Assembly (NCBI RefSeq): GCF_023898315.1
Contig: NC_064616.1
Location: forward strand, 710,115,389-710,179,388
Length of the DNA: 64,000 bases
Direction: 5' to 3'
Source of the DNA: Schistocerca nitens
Taxonomy: Eukaryota > Arthropoda > Insecta > Orthoptera > Acrididae
Shown here piece by piece: positions 57,283 through 64,000 of the stretch; positions within the stretch are counted from its first letter, which is position 1, and each line of letters opens with the position of its first letter. Under the pieces are notes generated by a model. It did no database searches and was not told the origin of the DNA. It saw only the letters and a list, made by a program, of their open reading frames with translations. The translations under genes and the position numbers were made by a program.

Positions 57283-57869
57283 CCAGCCATGTAACTGCAA
57301 TGGATGTATGAAGTTTTACAGCTCTTCAGCCACAATAAGAGTTGTAGAGCACAGAACTGTTTGTGCAGAACTTTATATGTCACAGGCCGAAACATTAGCT
57401 ATGGAAATAAATTTGCAAAATGTAAATCTTGTTTTTTGATTGGAGTCAGATAATGATGACGATACTAGGCCTAAGAGTTACAATACAAGACATAAAATAA
57501 CTGTGATATCAAAAATGGAGCCAGAAACAGAAGGTGACAGCAAGATTAGGCTTACTAATGATTATGATCTTAACAACCACAGTCCTCTTTCAAATAAGAT
57601 TACAGCAGTGTGACAAAACTCAAAACCTTCAGCCAAGACAGAGAAGCTTACAATACATTGGAATCCAGGACATTTGATTAGAGTAGCTGATGAGACAAAA
57701 TTCTCCAAAAATCCTGTTTTTCTGTGGGAAATATTGGAACATGAACTTAAGTAGAATATGTCCAGTATTTCCTTACTATGGACATTAGTGCAGTAGAAAA
57801 TAATTTGTAAAGGCCCAAGAAAACCCAAAACTTGGATTACATGAGGGATCAAAGTATCATGAACAAGAA
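57280..57869. other. Unassigned, possible coding relic
   Basis: An acidic coding-like stretch (SDNDDDTRPKSYNTRHK near 57447-57500) may be the N-terminus of a transposase, possibly of the piggyBac relic at 60090-61858. The evidence is composition only. Confidence 0.25.
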
Positions 57870-60045
57870 GAAGAGAACTTTTTGTCCTATCAAAAACAGA
57901 TAGCAGCCCTGAATTTGCTCACAACCTCAAAAAAATACAAGTTAACTCTGAGTCGTGTAATAAGGAAAGCAAAATTAAGGGAGAATGACAACCTTATTAT
58001 GGAATCATCAAACAAAGCTAAGACAATGTGGAACACGGTACAGAGACTTACTGGAAAGGTGGAAGCACACAAAAATATTGTATTGTCACAGGCGGGCAAT
58101 GAGATCACTGATCCATATTAATTGCTAACCACTTCAATACTTACTCCACCAATATTGCTGGTGAGCTAGTGAAGGAATAAATGGGAAAAACATCAAACAA
58201 AATATTACAGGAAATTTCTGGAAATAGTGTAACAAATACATCCATGTTCCTTCGACCGATAAGTAGGGAAGAACTGTTAAACACCATAAAGTCATTAAAA
58301 AATAAATATTCAGCCAGAGTTGTCGATGTGCCAGATTTTATTATAAAAGTATCAGTTGAACAGATACTGCTAGATATATACAATTCTTCACTATCAAGTG
58401 GTATTTTCCCACAACAGTTAAAAACTGCAAAAGTTGTACCCCTTTACAAAAAGGGCGATGGGCAGCAGATGGTCAACTGTAGGCCTGTGTCACTCCTCTC
58501 AGGTTTTTCAAAAATCATTGAGAAACTAGTTCTGCCACAATTAACAGATTTCTTTATCAAAAAAAATATGATCTAAGGATGTCAGCATGGCTTCAGGCAT
58601 CAGTGCAGTACTGAAACAACCACTTTTAGCCTCATAAATCGTATTTTAAATTCAGTGGATACTCACAAAAAAGTTTCGGGGATTTTCCTGGATTTAACAA
58701 AAGCATTTGATTTAATAGACCATGAAATTCTCCTAAGAAAGTTAGTGTTATAGTGTAAGAGGCCTGCTACACAAGTGGCTGAAATCCTACCTAGAAAATT
58801 GCTCTCAGATAACAGAGGTAAAACACATGGGAAAAAACGAACTCCAAGCTTATCAATCGAAACCTTCCACATTAACCCACGGTGTATCAGAAGGATCAAT
58901 TTTAGGTCCCTTTCTCTTCTTAATTTTCATAAACGGCTTCCCCCTACATGTTCAACACTCTGAACCAGTGCTATTTGCAGATGACACGAGCATATTAATT
59001 GAAGGTGAAAACGAAACAGCTCTAAGTTTAAATGCTAAAGTCACAAATGAAAATGTCACAGAGTGGTTCATGAGGAATAAATTACTGATAAACCCTCAAA
59101 AAACAGTCGTCTTACACTTCCATAAACAACAAAATAAAAACCCATTAAAACCAAACATGTCCATGGGAAACCAAAGAATTAACAGTGTCACTGAAATAAA
59201 ATTTCTTGGCATCTACTTACAAGACAATATTAAATGGAATTCCCACATCACATCATTAAATTCTAAACTATCGAAAATGACTTATGCGATGAGGATTATA
59301 TGGAACAACACAAGTCCTGAAACAGTTAGAGCGGTGTATTACACTTGCATATGCTCCCTATTGAGATATAGCATCATATTCTGGGGAAATTCTCCTCATA
59401 GCATAACAACATTCCGGAAACAAAAAAAGATTGTGAGGCTAATGAAAAATTTTAACAGCCAAAAATCATGCAAACCATTCTTTAAAGAACTGGGGATTCT
59501 ACCCCTACCATGTATCTATATACTAGAAGTTGTCATGTACCTAAAAAAAGCATGCTAAAATGGAAATGTATTTATTCAGAATAAATCTGTACATGAACAT
59601 CATACAAAGGCAAATAGTGACATACACAGACATCATTGTTATACCACACTGTGCAAGAAAGGTGTATATCACTCAGGTTCACATTTGTTTAATAAGCTGC
59701 CAAGTAACTTAAAGGCCATAAACAAAATCCATAGCTTTAAAAAATCTTTAACTTCATATCTCTCGGAAAACTGTTTTTACTCAGTAACACAGTATCTTGA
59801 AAAATAAGTTAATTTCTGTTGTTAATTTCTGTAGTAACACAGTATCTTGAAAAATAAGTTAATTTCTGTTGTAACAATATAAAAATGTAATGTAACAATA
59901 TAGCAATTTAACAATATGACTATGTAACAATTTATAAATGTAATGTATACAATCAATGTAACAGTATATTAATGTAATGTCATTTTGTCCAACGTCTAGT
60001 GTATAGTATATGTACCTCAAAGATTTAGGATGTAAATAAATAAAT
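57870..60045 (+). mobile_element. Non-LTR retrotransposon (CR1/Jockey superfamily type), 5'-truncated
   Basis: Starts within the linker after the endonuclease (SYQKQIAAL, YKLTLSRVIRKAKLRENDN). The reverse transcriptase follows: VVPLYKKGDGQQMVNCRPVS (58434-58493), GIFLDLTKAFDLIDHEILLR (about 58680-58738), GVSEGSILGPFLFLIFINGF (58884-58943) and the catalytic box LFADDTSIL (58972-58998). The C-terminal part runs open to 59558. A stop near 58574 and at least two frame changes interrupt it, but the catalytic FADD and motif A Asp are retained. The 3' leader ends in AAATAAATAAATAAATAAC at about 60033-60051. It is better preserved than the LINE at 5107-8035. Confidence 0.85.
59783..59882. repeat. 50-bp tandem repeat in LINE 3' leader
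   Basis: AGTAACACAGTATCTTGAAA starts at 59783 and 59833, followed by the same AATAAGTTAATTTCTGTTG in both. It is followed by TGTAACAATATA-type short repeats up to about 59975. Confidence 0.85.
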
Positions 60046-60089
60046 AAATAACATAGTTGAACTATCTAATTTTTATTCTATACAGTGCT

Positions 60090-61858
60090 GACCTGTTAAA
60101 TGTGTAAATGTTAGTGCTGGAGAAACTGAACAATTTATTGATGTGGCCCGGTTTATGTCAGTTACTGAACTCCCAGCAACAAGACAGTATTGGTGTAAAT
60201 ATCTTGGCCCTCCCACTGTGAGTGACGTAATTAAATGTAACCAATGGGAAGAAATAAAATGTTTAATCCACTTTCATGATAGCAGTAATCTAGTCCTCAC
60301 TGGTGAATCCAATCATTTCATACTTTCAAAATTCACCCGCTGCTGGACCAGCTGTGTGAAAGGCTGCTAAAAGCACCAAAATATGAATTATTAGCTGTAG
60401 ATTAACAGATTATTTCAACAAAATGTAAATCCTCACTCAAATAATGCAACCCCAGTAAACCACATAAATAGGGGTTAAAAGCTTTTGTCTTCAGCTATGA
60501 TTATGATATTTTTGCAGGAGCTCAGAGTACTCCTGTTTATCTTACACAAAAAGTCGCATGGCATGTGGATCACAAGCTATTGCTTGATTATTGGTTTCAA
60601 GTGTACTCTCTGAAGTGTATTTGCACAATGAAATTATACAATCACAAGGGACACTGTGGGCCATTAGAGTAAATTGTTGAATTTTACCCAAGAAGGCAGC
60701 AATGAAAAAGAATGGTCGAAGCAGTATGGAGGAAAAGGCATACCGTTGTCAATATTCTCTTGGTTTGACAACATAGTAGTCAACACTTTGTCAACATATG
60801 TTGGATCCAAACCAGAAGTATAAAGAAGAGGCTTTTCAGGATGGAAAAAGACTAAAAAATCATACCTTGTCCATGCTCTGTGGTAATCTAAAAGGACAAC
60901 ATGTGTGTAGTGTTGGCAGAAGAGCCAACACCGTGTTGCTAGAGGAGGCCGAAATACACGCGTTTAAGCTCACGCAGACTGGCGTGAGGTCTGGAACAAT
61001 TAAAGGAGTTGAGTCTAATAAATAAAGAACGTAGTGGCTTGAATACTTAACTTTAATCCATAATTGGTGTACATCGCTCTTGACGGTACTCTAATAACAA
61101 TCTCAATATAAACTGGTAATGGCGCCTTGCTAGGTCGTAGCAAATGACGTAGCTGAAGGCTATGCTAACTATCGTCTCGGCAAATGAGAGCGTATTTGTC
61201 AGTGTAGCATCGCTAGCAAAGTCTGCTGTACAACTGGGTGAGTGCTAGGAAGTCTCTCTAGACCCGCCGGCTCGGTCTGCAATCACTGACAGTGACGACA
61301 CACAGGTCCGACGTATACTAACGGACCGCGGCCGATTTAAAGGCTACCACCTAGCAAGTGTGGTGTCTGGCGGTGACACCACAATGTGCGTGCCAATTTA
61401 TTAGATTCTATGCTTGAATATTATAGAATTCAGAGCAGATAAAAAAAACTGATATCTGAAGATATTTTTCATCTAGTTTATCTAGCTTTCATGAAAAGCT
61501 AGCTGCTCAGAAGAACAGGAAATACAGATGCTCCTTTTTGATTTCAACGTAGTAGTTGCAGGTACCATTTTTAAAACACGAAGCCTTTATGCAAGAAAAA
61601 TGAATTTCAAAAAGAGCTGGTCAGTAAGAAGAGTAGTCCCACAGCAGGTCTCCCCCAGTGACAGGTACAACAGCATATGATAGATCACATACCCATCTGG
61701 CTGGAAAACTGTTGTCGTTGCAAGTATTCAGACTGCAAAGGAAAATCCTACCGTATATAGTGTGTCTGAAGTGCAGTGCAACATTGTGCTTGAACACAGG
61801 GAAACACTGCTTCATCAAGTCTCATAACAAATCAAGTAAATGGAAACTGAATTAGTGT
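60090..61858 (+). pseudogene. piggyBac-like transposase relic 3, pierced by solo LTR
   Basis: The N-terminal domain reads ETEQFIDVARFMSVTELPAT then RQYWCKYLGPPTVSDVI and EEIKCLIHFHDSSNLV (60120-60300), typical of piggyBac. Further decayed pieces follow to about 60895. The solo LTR interrupts it at 60906-61383. After that the text resumes with a C-terminal Cys-rich part (CRCKYSDCKGKSYRIYS and CLKCSATLCLNTGKHCFIK, 61710-61830). There are several stops. TTAA ends were not found. Its left end may lie before the LINE at 57870. Confidence 0.75.
60906..61383. mobile_element. Solo LTR with 5-bp target duplication
   Basis: A 478-bp TG...CA unit (TGTAGTGTTGGC at the left, GGTGACACCACA at the right) flanked by ATGTG on both sides (60901-60905 and 61384-61388). 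No internal retroelement sequence is present, so it is the product of LTR-LTR recombination after insertion into the piggyBac relic. The 5-bp duplication fits Ty3/gypsy-like or related elements. The family is not identified and the orientation is uncertain. Confidence 0.85.
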
Positions 61859-62059
61859 TATTTCTGATAAGTAGGTATAGTAATGAACAAAAATTGTAAT
61901 TGTTTTGTATAAACTCAGTTTCGCTATTATATGTATATATATTATTTTATATTTTCCAAGCTTTGCATCATCCCTCCTAAAACTGGTATCACAAGATCTT
62001 AGCCATTACTGCTGACCCATATATGGCATGAACCATTAATTCTAAAATAACCCTCCCCC
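61859..62059. other. No recognised feature
   Basis: Short AT-rich stretch between the piggyBac relic and a gag-like stretch. Confidence 0.35.
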
Positions 62060-62722
62060 CAAATAAAATTTATGGTTTTGCAAAGTATTTTTCCTGAAAT
62101 CAGAACATTGGACTTAACAAGTCAAAATTTTTCAGAAAAAAATAAATCGTACAGCAAGGTGTTAAAATTAAATTTGTCAAAAGATGTTTGGATGGTGAAG
62201 TACTATTGTGGACAAATAACACTTCCACAGAAGATTTATCCTATCAGAAGTTTGAAAAGAGTTGCCTTCGTAAGCTTTGGTCAGAGTCAGGACAGGCTAG
62301 AGTTAAAAGTGAATTTCCCAGTAGGCCAAGTTACAGAGGACACAGGGGGGATATTAAAGAATAATGTAAAAATCAGTTAAACAGACTTGTTCATTTGGAC
62401 TGCTGTTTGATGAATTGACACAAATTTATGCACGAATAGTAACTCAGGATGTCCAATGGGGGTTGGTGTATGACCATGAAGAAGCAACTGAACAGTTCCT
62501 TAAATATGTAGATAAGTTGAACAGAGCTTCTGAAATTAATGACAGGCAGGATTTTGATTAAAATCATTTCAGACAAGGGATTGCAATGGAAATTGGAGAA
62601 ATAATAATTATTATGGGAGAAATGACAGTAATGATCACAGAAATCCAGAGAGGAGTCCACCAAGAGAATTTGATAACAAAGAGATACAATACAATAGGGA
62701 ATATGAATGTAGGAGGATTGTA
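62060..62722 (+). other. Possible gag-like fossil
   Basis: Polar coding-like text (for example FLKYVDKLNRASEINDRQDF near 62490-62560, then an Asn/Arg-rich stretch) resembles the linker and nucleocapsid-proximal part of Gag-like proteins. It is broken, has no terminal repeats and no known family. The mariner at 62723 inserted at its right edge. Confidence 0.3.
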
Positions 62723-63986
62723 CCAAAAGTAAGGTTCTCATATTTTTTACAAATAGGAAGCATTGTTTATTGTTATTAATTTATACACCGTTGAAAAGCT
62801 TACACTTTTGTCTGTTTTTCAACATAGTTTCCATTTTTTTCGACACACTTTTGAAGGTGGTGCTCCAGCTTTTGTATTCCTAAGTTGTTGAAGTCTCCTG
62901 CCAACCCGTTGAGGAAGCGTGTGATCTGTTTGGCCTTCATTGTTGCTCTTGAAGCGTTTGCCACCTAAGTGTTCCTTTAGCGTGAGGAAGAGGTGATAAT
63001 CACTGGGGGCTAAGTCTGGGCTGTACTGGGGATGGGGCATAACAGTCCACCCAAATTTCTTCAAAAGCTCCTGTGTTTGATGAACGACGTGAGGTCGAGT
63101 GTTGTCATGAAGCAGCACTACTCCCTCCTTCAGTCACCCTCTCTAGTGATTCTGGAATGCTTGCTGGAGTTTGGTCAATGTTTCACAATATCTGTCTGAG
63201 TTTATTGTCGTTCCAGGTTGCATGAAATCGTTGAGGAGTACCCCCTTCCAATCCCAAAGCACAGTCGCCATAACCTTTCCTGCCGACTGTGTTTGTTTGA
63301 ATTTCTTTGGTGGCGGTGAACTGGAAGTCACTGAAGATATTGTTGTTTTGTTTCGGGGGTGTCCAACAACTTCTTCTTGTTGCCTCCCACCTCACATTGT
63401 TGAAGAAACTTGCGAGCACAGTCCTTGCTCCTTCTGTCCATCAGTCAGAATCTGGGGAACCCAGCGAGCACACACCTTGCGTTAACCCAATGTTCCTGTT
63501 AAAGTTCTTTCAATTGTGCTGTGGAATGCTACAGTAATGCATTCAACAAGTTCACAGATGGTGACCCTCCGATCTTTGAGTAGCTCACTGTTGATCTTTG
63601 AGACAATCACATCCAAAACCAGTGGTCTTGTACTACATTCTTCATCGTGAACTTCTGTGTGACCCACAGCGAAAGCCCTGCATCATCTGCAGATGTGCTG
63701 ATTTGACATGCACTCTTCACCATAAACCTCAGTCAGCTGCCAATTAATCTCCACGGGCGGTAACTTCCTTGCATGGAGAAACTGGATTACTGCTCGAACC
63801 TCACACTTGGCAGGAGCAGTGATCAACACTTCCATCTCTGATGGCTGCCAAACCAACACTGAGTGATGTAGCGAATTGCAGACGGGTGGACTTGAGAGTG
63901 GGGGAACCACTATGCACAGCACTGTTGTCGGATTTAGCCCAGCACCTTCCCTCGAGGCTGTAGCTCATTGGGAACATTACTTTTGG
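62723..63986 (-). mobile_element. mariner element, complete ends, transposase broken
   Basis: TA-flanked inverted ends: CCAAAAGTAAGGTTCTCA from 62723, and in reverse CCAAAAGTAATGTTCCCA from 63986, with TA at 62721-62722 and 63987-63988. The 1264-bp size is normal for mariner. The transposase runs on the minus strand. It has an N-terminal helix-turn-helix region (63700-63860), ATVLWDWKGVLLNDFMQPG with the first catalytic Asp (about 63210-63270), LLHDNTRPHVVHQ with the second (about 63080-63116), and YSPDLAPSDYHLF with the third (about 62985-63025). This is the DD34D pattern of true mariners. All three Asp are present, but frame changes and stops break the gene. Confidence 0.92.
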
Positions 63987-64000
63987 TACAACTCTCTTAC

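Noticed and set aside
57103-57395. Minus-strand frames rich in Tyr-Ile
   Set aside because: Translation of the (TA)n microsatellite.
1-64000. Host gene exons, Polinton or envelope-bearing elements
   Set aside because: I looked for splice-flanked coding blocks, capsid-like, protein-primed polymerase and envelope-like text and saw none that I could support.

Overview
This window reads as repeat-rich nuclear DNA of an orthopteran insect, most likely a locust or grasshopper related to Schistocerca. That assignment is an inference from memory. The tRNA-headed SINEs ending in the CTCAGAGCCATTT tail, the Jockey-, CR1- and I-type LINEs, and the piggyBac, Tc1, mariner, hAT and Merlin-like relics are the repeat mix I associate with these very large genomes. 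I recognise no host protein-coding exon, no stand-alone tRNA or rRNA gene, and no bacterial or organellar segment. Nearly every long reading frame belongs to a mobile element.

Layout. 1-5.1 kb: two Tc1-like relics of one family (1-464 and 3675-5093, the latter pierced by a SINE) and an 80-bp tandem repeat (1849-2150). 5.1-9.0 kb: a decayed LINE with a SINE in its endonuclease region, then a short LINE 3' end. 9.0-10.5 kb: a broken transposase-like gene on the minus strand, split by an unusual two-SINE composite. 11.2-14.0 kb: a hAT relic. 15.3 kb: a third SINE type. 15.7-26.8 kb: the centrepiece, two nearly identical 5.5-kb Jockey-type LINEs on the minus strand, head to tail and separated only by a 9-bp target-site copy. 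27.3-29.2 kb: a LINE scrap and a Merlin-like element with inverted ends and an inner SINE. 31.8-39.2 kb: a LINE scrap, a Tigger-like DDE relic, a piggyBac relic with SINEs, and a second Tc1-like family. 40.1-46.0 kb: a fossil Ty3/gypsy-type LTR element. 46.8-48.6 kb: a piggyBac relic and a 284-bp tandem duplication. 50.0-56.7 kb: an old I-clade LINE with a 619-bp foldback element in its 5' region. 57.9-61.9 kb: another CR1/Jockey-type LINE and a piggyBac relic pierced by a solo LTR. 62.7-64.0 kb: a near-complete mariner with a broken transposase.

The main interest lies in how elements are arranged. The two Jockey copies carry complementary lesions: copy 1 has an intact ORF1 but has lost the catalytic Asp of reverse-transcriptase motif A, while copy 2 keeps that Asp but has a 7-bp frameshift in ORF1. 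Two SINE families with different tRNA heads share one tail. One SINE pair has a target-duplication pattern that simple nested insertion cannot produce but that recombination with a small circular DNA can. Precise target duplications give a relative insertion order at many sites.
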